Positions 27,901-35,892 of a DNA stretch of 64,000 bases are shown here, one piece after another. The position numbers were made by a program, and so were the translations under genes. The stretch is from the NCBI RefSeq assembly GCF_036967205.1, contig NZ_CP146022.1, positions 2,356,001 through 2,420,000 of the forward strand, given 5' to 3'. Below the pieces are notes generated by a model. It ran no database searches. It saw nothing but the letters and a program-made list of their open reading frames with translations, and was not told the DNA's origin. The stretch is from Streptomyces sp. Q6 (GTDB lineage: Bacteria > Actinomycetota > Actinomycetes > Streptomycetales > Streptomycetaceae). The first letter of the stretch is position 1. Every line of letters begins with the position of its first letter.

Positions 27901-28124
27901 ACCGCGTCGAGGGAGTTCTCCAGCGGCTCGACGACCTGCTTCTCCACCACGTCCGGGGACGCGCCCTGGTAGGGGGCGATGACGGAGACCATGGGCAGTT
28001 CGATGGAGGGGAGCAGCTGCTGCTTGAGCTGCGGGATCGCGATGGCGCCGAAGACGATCGCGATGATGGACATCAGCCCGATCAGGGCGCGTTGGGCGAG
28101 ACTGAATCTCGACAGCCAGGACAT
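24993..28124 (-). CDS. RND-family efflux permease (AcrB/HAE1-like)
   Basis: A 1043-residue inner-membrane exporter driven by the proton gradient. The hallmark architecture is present: TM1 near residue 12-30, a first large extracytoplasmic loop (about 30-330), a cluster of five to six helices, then a second loop and helix cluster. The family motif after TM1 (ASPDVVEKQVVEPLENSLDAV) and an acidic TM4 segment (TIAIGRVVDDSIVVLENI) are intact. Typical RND pumps need a periplasmic adaptor, but none is adjacent, as is usual in Gram-positive bacteria. I chose the ATG at 28124 (MSWLSRFSL), with GGAG upstream. The two-component system directly upstream on the same strand may control it. The substrate is unknown. 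Confidence 0.92.
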   Translation of the reverse strand: MSWLSRFSLAQRALIGLMSIIAIVFGAIAIPQLKQQLLPSIELPMVSVIAPYQGASPDVVEKQVVEPLENSLDAVDGITGVTSTASEGNALVMARFDYGNGTKQLVADVQQAVNRARAQLPDDVDPQVVAGSTDDIPTVVLAVTSDKDQQALADQLDTSVVPALKDIDGVSQVTVDGVRDLQVDVTPSDKKMAAAGVNVQTLSRSLQAGGATLPAGSFDEDGHNRTVQVGGGFTSLAQIEDLMITGEGVKKPVRLGDLATVKQRPATADSLTRTDGRPSLAVMVTMDQDGSAVAISNAVEDKLPGLRQDLGSGAELTVVSDQGPAVSKSISGLTTEGALGLLFAVIVILVFLASIRSTLVTAVSIPLSVVLALIVLWTRDLSLNMLTLGALTIAIGRVVDDSIVVLENIKRHLGYGEERQEAILKAVREVAGAVTSSTLTTVAVFLPIGLVGGMVGELFGSFSLTVTAALLASLLVSLTVVPVLSYWFLRPPKAARGVDPEEARRAAEEKEARSWLQRIYVPVLRFATRRRLTSVLIAIVVLVGTFGMAPMLKTNFFDQGEQEVLSIKQELKPGTSLAATDASARKIEKVLQGIDEVKDYQVTIGSSGFMAAFGGGTDTNQASYQVTLKDKASYEDTQKRIERELGKLSGLGTTTIAAGDGFGSQDLSVVVKAADGSVLDRAAEQVRDAVAGLDDVTDVTSDLSTSVPRISVKANSKAAAAGFDDTTLGAAVAQAVRGTTSGKAILDDTERDVVVKSAKPATTMDELKKLPMGPRGLTLGDIATVKLADGPVSMTRIDGARAATITAKPTGDNTGAVSADLQSKIDKLDLPKGATATIGGVTSDQDDAFKNLGLAMLAAIAIVFLLLVATFRSLAQPLILLVSIPFAATGAIGLLIATGTPMGVPAMIGMLMLIGIVVTNAIVLIDLINQYRSQGLGVVEAVVEGGRHRLRPILMTALATIFALLPMALGVTGEGGFIAQPLAVVVIGGLITSTLLTLLLVPTLYAMLELRKEKRATKRAAKREKKAGVPSPADSPESEPAKV

Positions 28125-28297
28125 GGGGAGGGTCTCCGGAGGGACGTGAGCGGGGAACGTGCGAGCGGCCCCTGGCGTGTACACGCATGCAGGGGGTCCA
28201 GGCTCCACCCTCGGTCACCGGAGCGCCCTGACACGTCGCTCCCAGGTCCCGTTCTTCTCCCGCGTGTACTGCGCCCGTAGTACGTACGGGCCCGCGG

Positions 28298-28996
28298 TCA
28301 CTCCACCCTCGGGCGTACCAGGCCCGATTCGTACGCAATGACGACGAGTTGGGCGCGGTCGCGGGCGCCGAGTTTGGCCATGGCGCGGTTCACGTGGGTC
28401 TTCACGGTGAGCGGGCTGACCTCGAGGCGTTCGGCGATCTCGTCGTTCGAGTGGCCGCCGGCGACCTGGACCAGGACCTCGCGCTCGCGGACGGTGAGCG
28501 CCGCGAGCCGTTCGCCGTGCCGCCCGCCGGGTCGCTCGCCGTCCGGCAGCTCCTCGTAACCGTCGCCCTGCGCGAGGAACTTGGCGATCAGGCCGCGGGT
28601 CGCGGCCGGTGAGAGCAGGGCGTCGCCCGCGGCGGCGATGCGCACGGCGGCGAGGAGTTCCTCGGGCTCGGCGCCCTTGCCGAGGAAGCCGGAGGCGCCG
28701 GCCCGCAGCGACTGCACGACGTACTCGTCGACCTCGAACGTCGTCAGCATCACGACGCGTACGTGGGCGAGTTGGGGGTCCGCGCTGATCTCGCGGGTCG
28801 CGGCGAGGCCGTCGGTGCCGGGCATCCGGATGTCCATCAGGACGACGTCGGGCCGCTCGGTGCGGGTGAGGCGGACCGCCTCCGCGCCGTCGGAGGCCTC
28901 CCCCACCACTTCCATGTCGGACTCGGAGTCGACGAGCACGCGGAAGGCGCTGCGCAGCAGGGCCTGGTCGTCGGCCAGCAGTACCCGAATCGTCAT
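28298..28996 (-). CDS. NarL/LuxR-family response regulator
   Basis: A 232-residue DNA-binding regulator. The receiver domain (1-120) has the acidic pocket at ADD, the phospho-acceptor Asp55 in LMDIRMPG, and the conserved Lys near 107 in FLGKG. A linker of about 30 residues leads to a LuxR-type helix-turn-helix (about 165-225; LTVREREVLVQVAGGHSNDEIAERL). Its ATG overlaps the stop of the histidine-kinase gene by 4 bases, so the two are translated together. The RND exporter gene 173 bases downstream is the most likely target. Confidence 0.95.
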   Translation of the reverse strand: MTIRVLLADDQALLRSAFRVLVDSESDMEVVGEASDGAEAVRLTRTERPDVVLMDIRMPGTDGLAATREISADPQLAHVRVVMLTTFEVDEYVVQSLRAGASGFLGKGAEPEELLAAVRIAAAGDALLSPAATRGLIAKFLAQGDGYEELPDGERPGGRHGERLAALTVREREVLVQVAGGHSNDEIAERLEVSPLTVKTHVNRAMAKLGARDRAQLVVIAYESGLVRPRVE

Positions 28997-30225
28997 GTGG
29001 TGGCGTCCCCCGATGTGGTGGTGCGGGCGTTGACCGGAAGGATCGCATGGACGCGGAAGCCGCCGCCGTACCGCGGTCCCGCGGTGAGGGTGCCGCCGAG
29101 CGCGGTGACGCGTTCGCGCATGCCGAGCAGGCCGTGGCCGCCGTGCTCGTCGGCGGTGGTCGCCGAGGTGGTGCCGGGGCCGTCGTCGAGGATGGACACC
29201 TCGACGTTGGGGCCGACCCGCACGACGCTGACCTCGGCCCTGCTGTCGGGGCCCGCGTGTTTCTGTACGTTCGTCAGGGCTTCCTGCACGACCCGGAAGG
29301 CGGCGAGGTCGACGGCGGCGGGCAGCGCGGGAGCGTCCTCGGCGCGGGCCACCTCGACGGGCAGGCCGGCGTGCCGGAACGTGTCGACGAGGTCGTCGAG
29401 CCGGTCGAGTCCGGGCGCGGGTTCCGTCGGGGCCTCCGGGTCGCCGGTCTGCCGCAACAGACCGACGGTGGCGCGGAGTTCGTTGAGCGCGGAGCGGCTG
29501 GCCTCGCGGACGTGCGACAGGGCTTCCTTCGCCTGGTCGGGGCGCTTGTCCATGACGTGGGCGGCGACCCCGGCCTGGACGTTCACGAGGGCGATGTGGT
29601 GCGCGACGACATCGTGCAGATCGCGGGCGATGCGCAGCCGTTCCTCGGCGACGCGGCGCCGGGCCTCCTCCTCGCGGGTGCGTTCGGCGCGCTCGGCGCG
29701 CTCCCTGATGGCGGCGACGAAGGCGCGGCGGGAGCGGACCGCGTCGCCGGCGGCGGCGGCCATGCCGGTCCAGGCGAAGATGCCGAGGTTCTCCTGGGCG
29801 TACCAGGGCAGCGGTCCGACGAACATGGCGACGCAGGTCAGCACGGCCATCGTGGCGAGGCCGACGCGCCAGGTGGTGGGGCGGTCCGTGGTGGCGGCGA
29901 CGGTGAACAGGGCGACGACCGCGGACATCACGACGGGGGCGCGGGGTTCGCCGGTGACCAGTTCCACGAGGGAGACGGTGGAGGTCGCCGCGAGGACGTA
30001 CATGGGGGCGATGCGGCGGAAGACCAGGGCGGCGGCGCCGAGCACCATGAGGAAGAGGCTGAGGGCGTCCGGGGTGCGGGCACCCCAGCCGTAGGTGCCG
30101 TCGGCGCCGTGCGGGTCGACGAAGGAGCCGGCGACCATGCAGATGAGGACACCGGCGGCCACGAGGGCGTCCAGAGCCAGGGGGTGCGTCCTGGCCCACC
30201 GTACGAGGGGGGTCACCGGGGTCAC
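28993..30225 (-). CDS. NarL-type sensor histidine kinase (HisKA_3)
   Basis: A 410-residue membrane kinase. Five to six hydrophobic segments fill residues 18-165, with almost no extracytoplasmic domain, so it probably senses a membrane-associated signal. The phospho-acceptor is His204 in RDLHDVVAHH. The C-terminal HATPase domain has the N box QEALTNVQKHAG and the G boxes DDGPGTTS and GHGLLGMRERV. It partners the response regulator that overlaps its 3' end. The GTG at 30225 is preceded by AAGGGGG. Confidence 0.93.
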   Translation of the reverse strand: MTPVTPLVRWARTHPLALDALVAAGVLICMVAGSFVDPHGADGTYGWGARTPDALSLFLMVLGAAALVFRRIAPMYVLAATSTVSLVELVTGEPRAPVVMSAVVALFTVAATTDRPTTWRVGLATMAVLTCVAMFVGPLPWYAQENLGIFAWTGMAAAAGDAVRSRRAFVAAIRERAERAERTREEEARRRVAEERLRIARDLHDVVAHHIALVNVQAGVAAHVMDKRPDQAKEALSHVREASRSALNELRATVGLLRQTGDPEAPTEPAPGLDRLDDLVDTFRHAGLPVEVARAEDAPALPAAVDLAAFRVVQEALTNVQKHAGPDSRAEVSVVRVGPNVEVSILDDGPGTTSATTADEHGGHGLLGMRERVTALGGTLTAGPRYGGGFRVHAILPVNARTTTSGDATT

Positions 30226-30306
30226 GGTAGCCGCCCCCTTCCGGTGTACGTCACCGGGCCACCGCGGCGGAGCGGGCCTGCCCGGAGCTGGTCCGCGGGG
30301 TTCGTC

Positions 30307-30585
30307 CTAGCCCGGGATCAGACCGTCGTCCGAGAGCATCGCGCGGACCTCTTCCAGCGTCGCGTCCGGCGCCGGAAGGATCAGCTCCGAGGGCTCCAGC
30401 GCGTCGTCGGGGAGCGGTTCGCCGAGTCGGCGGACAGCGTCGAGGAGTTGGTCGAGGGTGCGGCGGAAACCCGGGCCGTCCCCGTTCTCCATCTCCTCGA
30501 GAAGTTCGTCGTCGAGCTTGTTGAGTTCGGCGAAGCGGTCGTCCGACAGCTTCACCTGGCCCTCCCCCATGATCCGTACGATCAT
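30307..30585 (-). CDS. pspAA: PspA-associated protein PspAA
   Basis: A 92-residue acidic protein starting MIVRIMGEGQ, the typical opening of the PspAA domain. It contains the DDxxL-rich helices seen in this family. The gene lies 22 bases downstream of pspA on the same strand and is presumably co-transcribed. In actinobacteria this small protein accompanies PspA in envelope-stress or ESCRT-III-like membrane-repair modules. No enzymatic residues are visible. Confidence 0.85.
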   Translation of the reverse strand: MIVRIMGEGQVKLSDDRFAELNKLDDELLEEMENGDGPGFRRTLDQLLDAVRRLGEPLPDDALEPSELILPAPDATLEEVRAMLSDDGLIPG

Positions 30586-30607
30586 GACGCCCTCCTCGGC
30601 GTAAGGA

Positions 30608-31405
30608 CTACTGCTTGTCGAAGCGCGGGGTGTCCTGGGTCTGCGGGGCCTGCTGGCCCTGCCCGGTGCCGCCCTCGAGGGCCTGCTGGGACGAGGAGGA
30701 GCCCCCGGCCAGCTCGGCCTTCATGCGCTGGAGCTCCAGCTCTACATCAGTTCCGCCGGAGAGGCGATCCAGCTCGGACTGGATGTCGTCCTTCGCGAGG
30801 CCGGACGAGTCGTCGAGGGCGCCGGACGCGAGGAGCTCGTCGATGGCGCCGGCCCGCGCCTGGAGCTGGGCCGTCTTGTCCTCGGCGCGCTGGATCGCCA
30901 TGCCGACGTCGCCCATCTCCTCGGAGATGCCGGAGAACGCCTCGCCGATCCGGGTCTGCGCCTGCGCCGCGGTGTAGGTGGCCTTGATGGTCTCCTTCTT
31001 CGTACGGAAGGCGTCGACCTTGGCCTGCAACCGCTGGGCCGCCAGGGTGAGCTTCTCCTCCTCGCCCTGGAGCGTCTGGTGCTGCGTCTCCAGGTCGGTG
31101 ACCTGCTGCTGCAACGCGGCGCGCCGGGACAGCGCCTCGCGGGCCAGGTCCTCACGGCCGAGCGCGAGCGCCTTGCGGCCCTGGTCCTCCAGCTTGGAGG
31201 ACTGGCCCTGCAACTGGTTGAGCTGCAGCTCCAGGCGCTTGCGGCTGGTCGCCACGTCGGCGACGCCGCGGCGCACCTTCTGCAGCAGCTCCAGCTGCTT
31301 CTGGTACGAGTAATCGAGGGTTTCGCGCGGGTCCTCGGCCCGGTCAAGGGCCTTGTTCGCCTTCGCGCGGAAGATCATCCCCATACGCTTCATGACACCG
31401 CTCAT
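30608..31405 (-). CDS. pspA: PspA/Vipp1 (ESCRT-III-like) membrane-stress protein
   Basis: A 265-residue, almost wholly helical coiled-coil protein that binds damaged inner membrane and polymerises. The N-terminal amphipathic helix (MGMIFRAKANKALDRAEDP) is followed by the diagnostic PspA heptad region (about 30-220) and a Gln/Gly-rich tail of about 45 residues that lacks a clear fold. I chose the ATG at 31405 because AAGGGGG lies 13 bases upstream; a second ATG at 31393 is possible. It pairs with pspAA. No PspC or PspF homologue is adjacent. Confidence 0.92.
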   Translation of the reverse strand: MSGVMKRMGMIFRAKANKALDRAEDPRETLDYSYQKQLELLQKVRRGVADVATSRKRLELQLNQLQGQSSKLEDQGRKALALGREDLAREALSRRAALQQQVTDLETQHQTLQGEEEKLTLAAQRLQAKVDAFRTKKETIKATYTAAQAQTRIGEAFSGISEEMGDVGMAIQRAEDKTAQLQARAGAIDELLASGALDDSSGLAKDDIQSELDRLSGGTDVELELQRMKAELAGGSSSSQQALEGGTGQGQQAPQTQDTPRFDKQ

Positions 31406-31655
31406 GGGCTTCGCGCGCCCCCTTCTGACAGATCCGACCGGCCGTTCCAGCTCCAGCACTGCGACAGAATCCACAGTACGGGTCCTGCATCTATTACCGC
31501 ACTGTTCAGGTGCGGATGCGCTCATCCCCAAGGACGACTGCGTCCCGCTCCGCTCCGGCGTAGGGAGTAGGTGAGCCCCGAGGTCCTGTGCACAGGGACG
31601 CAGGGTGTTGCCGGATCGTTCCCCCCGACCCTCTGGTCCATGCGCGCCCACCACG

Positions 31656-31661
31656 TACCCT
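31656..31661 (+). promoter_or_regulatory. -10 box of a putative leaderless or very short-leader promoter
   Basis: TACCCT ends 8 bases before the GTG at 31670; no Shine-Dalgarno sequence lies between. Confidence 0.45.
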
Positions 31662-31669
31662 TGGTTTTT

Positions 31670-32269
31670 GTGTTCCGTAGCCGATCCAAGGACGACAAGG
31701 CACCGGCCGCCAAGGCCCCGGTGACCCCCTCGTCGACGCAGACCCGAGACCCGCAGGCGCCCAAGGGCCGCCCCACGCCGAAGCGCAGCGAGGCCCAGAC
31801 GCAGCGCCGCAGCGTGGCCAACACCAAGATGTCGCCGAAGGAGGCCCGCTCCCGGCAGCGCGACGAGCGCCGCACCGCCATGGAGCGCCAGCGCGCCGCG
31901 CTGGCCAGCGGTGACGAGCGCTACCTGCCGGCCCGCGACAAGGGGCCGGTGCGCAAGTACGCGCGCGACTTCGTCGACTCGCGGTTCTGCATCGCCGAGT
32001 ACTTCCTGCCGATGGCGGTGATCATCCTCGTCCTGAGCATGGTCCGCGTCGGCTCCCTCCAGAACATCGCGCTGCTGCTGTGGCTGTTCGTGATCGTCGC
32101 GATCGTGATCGACTCCGCCATCACGGGCTTCCGTCTGAAGAAGCTGCTCGCGGAGAAGTTCCCGAACGAGCGCCGCAAGGGCGCCGTCGCGTACGCGCTG
32201 ATGCGCACGCTCCAGATGAAGCGTCTGCGCCTGCCGAAGCCGCAGGTCAAGCGTGGGGAGCGGCCCTGA
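31670..32269 (+). CDS. DUF3043 membrane protein
   Basis: A 199-residue protein of a family confined to actinobacteria. The first 90 residues are hydrophilic, with many Lys, Arg and Gln (likely disordered and nucleic-acid- or membrane-facing). Two transmembrane helices follow (about 104-124 and 127-145), then a short basic tail (LRLPKPQVKRGERP). Function is unknown. I chose the GTG at 31670 (VFRSRSK), since a TACCCT box lies just upstream; the frame extends to 31571 but the added residues look non-coding. The methyltransferase gene overlaps its stop codon. Confidence 0.85.
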   Translation: MFRSRSKDDKAPAAKAPVTPSSTQTRDPQAPKGRPTPKRSEAQTQRRSVANTKMSPKEARSRQRDERRTAMERQRAALASGDERYLPARDKGPVRKYARDFVDSRFCIAEYFLPMAVIILVLSMVRVGSLQNIALLLWLFVIVAIVIDSAITGFRLKKLLAEKFPNERRKGAVAYALMRTLQMKRLRLPKPQVKRGERP

Positions 32270-33060
32270 GCGCCGATCCTTTCGCCGGTGACGCGGTGCA
32301 CTCCTGGCTGGGCAAGCTGGGCGGTCTGCGCAACGTCGTACGGCAGGAACTGGTGGCCCGGCAGCTCGACGAGCAGATAGCCGGGCGCTTCCCCGTCGGG
32401 CAGCGGCTGCGGGTGCTCGACGTGGGCATGGGCCAGGGCACCCAGGCGCTGCGCCTGGCCCGGGCCGGACACAAGGTGACCGGCGTCGAGCAGGACCCCG
32501 AGATGGTGCGGGCCGCCCAGCTCGCGCTCGCCGACGAGCCCGCCGGGGTCCGCGAGCGGGTGCGGATCGTGCAGGGCAGCGGCATGGAGACCGGCGTCCA
32601 CTTCCTGCCGGGCAGCTTCGACATCGTGCTCTGCCACGGCGTGCTGATGTACGTCGAGGACCCGGACGCGCTGCTCGCGGGCCTGGCGCGGATGCTCGCG
32701 CCGGGCGGCCTGCTGTCGCTCCTGGTACGGAACGCGGACGCGCTGGCCATGCGCCCGGGGCTCGCCGGTGACTGGGTCACCACGCTCGGCGCCTTCGACT
32801 CGACGTCGTACACCAACCGCCTCGGACTCGACGTGCGGGCGGACCGGCTCGCCGCGCTGACCGAGACGCTCGCCGGGATCGGCGCGCCGCTGCACGCCTG
32901 GTACGGGGTGCGGGTCTTCACCGACCAGGCCTCGGACGACGTGACGCCGCCGGAGCACGGGGAGCTCCAGACGCTCCTCGCCGCGGAGGAGCGGGCCGGG
33001 CGTACGGAGCCGTACCGGCGGGTCGCGGCGCTGCTCCACCTGTGCGGGGTGCGGGGCTGA
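32266..33060 (+). CDS. SAM-dependent methyltransferase (class I), possible CTG start
   Basis: A 264-residue Rossmann-fold methyltransferase. Motif I VLDVGMGQGTQALRLA is at about residues 46-61, with the SAM acidic residue in TGVEQDP and motif IV in FDIVLCHGVLMYV. The substrate is unknown. The start is unclear: a CTG at 32266 overlaps the TGA of the DUF3043 gene and has GGGGAG 5 bases upstream, giving LSADPFAGDAV. The first GTG in frame is at 32296 and has no ribosome-binding site. I favour CTG, but annotation software would choose otherwise. Translational coupling with the DUF3043 gene is likely. Confidence 0.82.
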   Translation: MSADPFAGDAVHSWLGKLGGLRNVVRQELVARQLDEQIAGRFPVGQRLRVLDVGMGQGTQALRLARAGHKVTGVEQDPEMVRAAQLALADEPAGVRERVRIVQGSGMETGVHFLPGSFDIVLCHGVLMYVEDPDALLAGLARMLAPGGLLSLLVRNADALAMRPGLAGDWVTTLGAFDSTSYTNRLGLDVRADRLAALTETLAGIGAPLHAWYGVRVFTDQASDDVTPPEHGELQTLLAAEERAGRTEPYRRVAALLHLCGVRG

Positions 33061-33078
33061 CACCGGCGTCCGCCGGTG
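33061..33078 (+). terminator. Short hairpin after the methyltransferase gene
   Basis: CACCGGCG and CGCCGGTG flank a 2-base centre, immediately after the stop codon. It is weaker than the other hairpins here. Confidence 0.4.
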
Positions 33079-33144
33079 CGGTCCCGCCCCCTGTTCGGCC
33101 GCTCAGCGGGGGCGACGCGCCCGGACGAACATGACAATCCGGGC

Positions 33145-34236
33145 ATGAATGTCTCTCGTACCGGTTCTCGTGGCGGGGCCCGCTCCCGCTCCCGCCCTCC
33201 TCTGCCGTCGCTGGCCGCCGTCGTGTGCGCGGCGGCGCTCGTCTCCGGGTGCTCGGGCTCCGGGTCCTCCGGCTCGTCCGACGCCACCACGCAGGCGGCA
33301 GCGCCCGCCGCGGCCAACAGCCTTCAGGAGGACTACCAGCGGGTGATCAAGGACGTCCTGCCGTCGGTCGTCCAGATCCAGGCGTCCTCCGACCTCGGCT
33401 CCGGTGTCGTGTACGACGACCAGGGGCACATCGTGACGAACGCGCACGTGGTCGGCGACGAGAAGACGTTCGAGGTCACGACGGCCAACAGCACCGACCG
33501 GCTGACGGCGAGGCTCGTGTACGCGTATCCCGAGCAGGACCTCGCCGTCATCAAGCTGGAGAAGGTGCCGGACACGCTGAAGGCGGCGTCGTTCGGGGAC
33601 TCGTCGAAGGTCGAGGTCGGGCAGATCACGCTCGCGATGGGATCGCCCCTCGGTCTGTCGTCCAGCGTCACCCAGGGCATCGTCTCGGCGACCGGGCGGA
33701 CCGTGAGCGAGAGCCGGGCGGGCGGCGGGACCGGGGCGACCATCGCGAACATGGTGCAGACGTCCGCGGCGATCAACCCGGGCAACAGCGGCGGCGCGCT
33801 CGTCGATCTGAACGGCGACGTCATCGGCATCCCGACGCTCGCGGCGACCGACCCCGACATGGGCGACAGCGCGGCGCCGGGCATCGGCTTCGCGATCCCC
33901 GCGTCGATGGTCACGACGGTCGCGGACCAGGTCATCAAGGACGGCGAGGTGACGGACTCGGGGCGGGCCGCGCTCGGCATCACCGGCCGCACCGTGGTGG
34001 ACGACGGCTACCGGGCCGCCGGGGTCGGCGTGGTCTCCGTGACGGACGGCGGGGCCGCCGAGAAGGCCGGGATCGAGGCCGGGGACGTCATCACCCGGTT
34101 CGGCGACACCGACGTGACGACGATGCAGTCGCTCTCCGAGGCGCTGGCCGCGGAGAAGCCCGGGGACAAGGTCCGGGTCGCCTACACGCGGGACGGCGCG
34201 CAGAAGTCGGCCGAGGTGACCCTCGGCGAGATGTAG
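33145..34236 (+). CDS. HtrA/DegP-type trypsin-like serine protease lipoprotein
   Basis: A 363-residue exported protease. The signal peptide ends in a lipobox (ALVSGC, Cys36), so it should be anchored to the outer face of the membrane. The catalytic triad is complete: His101 in TNAHVVG, Asp132 in QDLAVIK and Ser215 in NPGNSGGA. One PDZ domain follows (about 275-360; GVVSVTDGGAAEKAGIEAGD). It should degrade or process misfolded envelope proteins. The ATG at 33145 has GACAAT six bases upstream and no ribosome-binding site, a possible leaderless start. Confidence 0.92.
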   Translation: MNVSRTGSRGGARSRSRPPLPSLAAVVCAAALVSGCSGSGSSGSSDATTQAAAPAAANSLQEDYQRVIKDVLPSVVQIQASSDLGSGVVYDDQGHIVTNAHVVGDEKTFEVTTANSTDRLTARLVYAYPEQDLAVIKLEKVPDTLKAASFGDSSKVEVGQITLAMGSPLGLSSSVTQGIVSATGRTVSESRAGGGTGATIANMVQTSAAINPGNSGGALVDLNGDVIGIPTLAATDPDMGDSAAPGIGFAIPASMVTTVADQVIKDGEVTDSGRAALGITGRTVVDDGYRAAGVGVVSVTDGGAAEKAGIEAGDVITRFGDTDVTTMQSLSEALAAEKPGDKVRVAYTRDGAQKSAEVTLGEM

Positions 34237-34253
34237 CGCGCGGTGCCCCGGAG

Positions 34254-34305
34254 AAAGGCCGCGGTCGCATCCGCTCGGCGACGAGCACACGCGACCGCGG
34301 CCTTT
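34254..34305. terminator. Bidirectional hairpin terminator
   Basis: A perfect 15-bp outer stem (AAAGGCCGCGGTCGC with its complement) encloses 22 bases that can form a further CTCG/CGAG pairing. It lies between the convergent genes ending at 34236 and 34376. The inner sequence CGGTCGC-CCGCTCG matches the terminator family described for 5681. Confidence 0.85.
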
Positions 34306-34375
34306 CTTGGGCGCGCGCCCAGTGGGCGCTCGCCCGGTCCCCCGCGTCCTCCGGGGGCTGATCGCGAGCCCCGCC

Positions 34376-34594
34376 CTAGGCGGACGCGTCCTCCGCGTGC
34401 AGGTTCATCGGGCCGTAGATCTTGGTCGAGTCCTCGAAGAGGGAGACCTGGTCGGCGCCGCCCTCCACGAGCTGCTTCCAGTACTCGCCGACCCAGGACT
34501 CGGCGTCCCCCTGCGTCGTGAACTCCTCCGGCTGCACCGCCGGGGGCACCTCCGTCCCGTCGGACTTCTCGAACCGCCACGTCCATGCCGCCAT
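34376..34594 (-). CDS. Small conserved hypothetical protein
   Basis: A 72-residue protein beginning MAAWTWRFEKSDGTEV. It is acidic, with several aromatic residues (Trp, Tyr, Phe) spread through the chain. The composition and size suggest a compact soluble fold, but I recognise no domain and cannot assign a function. The ATG at 34594 has GGGAGG 7 bases upstream. It diverges from cobU. Confidence 0.75.
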   Translation of the reverse strand: MAAWTWRFEKSDGTEVPPAVQPEEFTTQGDAESWVGEYWKQLVEGGADQVSLFEDSTKIYGPMNLHAEDASA

Positions 34595-34679
34595 GTCAGC
34601 CTCCCGGTACCGCATGTCCGATGTCCCTGGAAGCCTATCCGGGCGCGCGGCGCCGGAGACCGCGCGGGAGGATCTTCCT

Positions 34680-35885
34680 GTGGAACTGACTCTGCTCGGC
34701 ACCGGCGCCCCTGAGGGACTGCCCCGCCCCGACTGCCCCTGCGCGGCGTGCGCGACCGCGCTCGGCCCGTCCGCGCGCGCCGCGACGGCGCTCCTGATCG
34801 ACGGGACGCTGCTGCTCGACCTGACGCCGGGCGCCGCGCTGGCCGCGGCCCGCTCGGGGCACAGCCTCGCCGGCGTACGGCAGGTGCTGCTCTCGCATCC
34901 GCACGACGGGCCCGCGGTCGAGGTGCCGGCCGGGCTGCCGCAGCCGGGCCGGGTGCCGGACGGGCGGGAGCTGGCGCTGCTGACCGGGCACCGGGTGCGC
35001 GCGCTCGCCCTGGACGCGCCGGGCACCGGGTACGAGGTGGCCGGTCCTGACGGGGAACGGCTGCTCTATCTGCCGCCCGGGGCCGCGCCCGCCGGTCTCG
35101 AAGAGGTGCGGGCCCCGTACGAGATGGTCGTCGCCGACGTGATCGGGCGGCCCGACGCGCTGGCCCGGCTGCGGTCCGTCGGCGCCGTCGGGCCGACCAC
35201 GGACGTCGTCGCCGTCCACCTCGACCACGACGTGCCGCCGGGCCCCGAACTCGCCCGGCGCCTCGCGGCCGCGGGTGCGCGGGCCGTGCCCGACGGGACG
35301 ACGCTGGACGTCGGGGCGTACGAGGACGTGCCCGACGTGCCGCGCAGGACGCTGGTGCTCGGCGGCGCCCGGTCCGGGAAGTCCGTCGAGGCCGAACGGC
35401 GTCTGGAGGCCTTCCCCGACGTGCTGTACGTCGCCACCGGCGGGACCCGGGGCGGGGACGGGGAGTGGGCGCAGCGGGTCGCGCTGCACCGGGAGCGCAG
35501 GCCGGGGTCGTGGCGCACCGCGGAGACCTGCGATCTGGTGCCGCTCCTCGACGACGCGCGGGACCGTGCGCCGCTCCTGATCGACTGCCTGTCGCTGTGG
35601 CTGACGTACGCGATGGACGAGGTCGGGGCGTGGGACGACGCCGAGTGGGCGGGCGGCGGCGAGAAGGCGCTGCGCGCGAAGGTGGCGGAGCTGGTCGACG
35701 CGGTGCGGCGGACCCGGCGGACGGTCGTGGCCGTCTCGAACGAGGTGGGGTCGGGGATCGTGCCCGCGACGGCGTCCGGGCGGCGCTACCGCGATGAACT
35801 CGGCCGCCTGAACGCCGCGTTCGCCGGCGAGTGCGAGCAGGTGCTGCTCGTCGTCGCCGGCACCGCGCTCGCGCTGCGCGGCTGA
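34680..35885 (+). CDS. cobU: Degenerate metallo-hydrolase-like domain fused to adenosylcobinamide kinase/guanylyltransferase
   Basis: A 401-residue fusion. The C-terminal half (about 222-401) is CobU: the P-loop GGARSGKS at 228-235, DCLSLWLTYAMDE and the SNEVGSGIVP loop. It phosphorylates adenosylcobinamide and transfers GMP to it, preparing the corrin for its lower ligand. The N-terminal 215 residues resemble a beta-lactamase-fold hydrolase (VELTLLGTGAPEGLPRPDCPC), but LSHPHDG stands where active members have the HxHxDH metal site, so catalysis is doubtful. Start: GTG 34680 with GGGAGGA upstream. cobT and cobS follow further downstream. Confidence 0.9.
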   Translation: MELTLLGTGAPEGLPRPDCPCAACATALGPSARAATALLIDGTLLLDLTPGAALAAARSGHSLAGVRQVLLSHPHDGPAVEVPAGLPQPGRVPDGRELALLTGHRVRALALDAPGTGYEVAGPDGERLLYLPPGAAPAGLEEVRAPYEMVVADVIGRPDALARLRSVGAVGPTTDVVAVHLDHDVPPGPELARRLAAAGARAVPDGTTLDVGAYEDVPDVPRRTLVLGGARSGKSVEAERRLEAFPDVLYVATGGTRGGDGEWAQRVALHRERRPGSWRTAETCDLVPLLDDARDRAPLLIDCLSLWLTYAMDEVGAWDDAEWAGGGEKALRAKVAELVDAVRRTRRTVVAVSNEVGSGIVPATASGRRYRDELGRLNAAFAGECEQVLLVVAGTALALRG

Positions 35886-35892
35886 GCTCCCG

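Noticed and set aside
24921-28280. A 1119-residue plus-strand frame opposite the RND exporter
   Set aside because: It has no recognisable domain; its Asp/Arg-rich composition is that of the antisense of a GC-rich membrane protein gene.
32080-32268. Start of the methyltransferase at an upstream ATG (32080)
   Set aside because: That part lies fully inside the DUF3043 gene and reads as random sequence.
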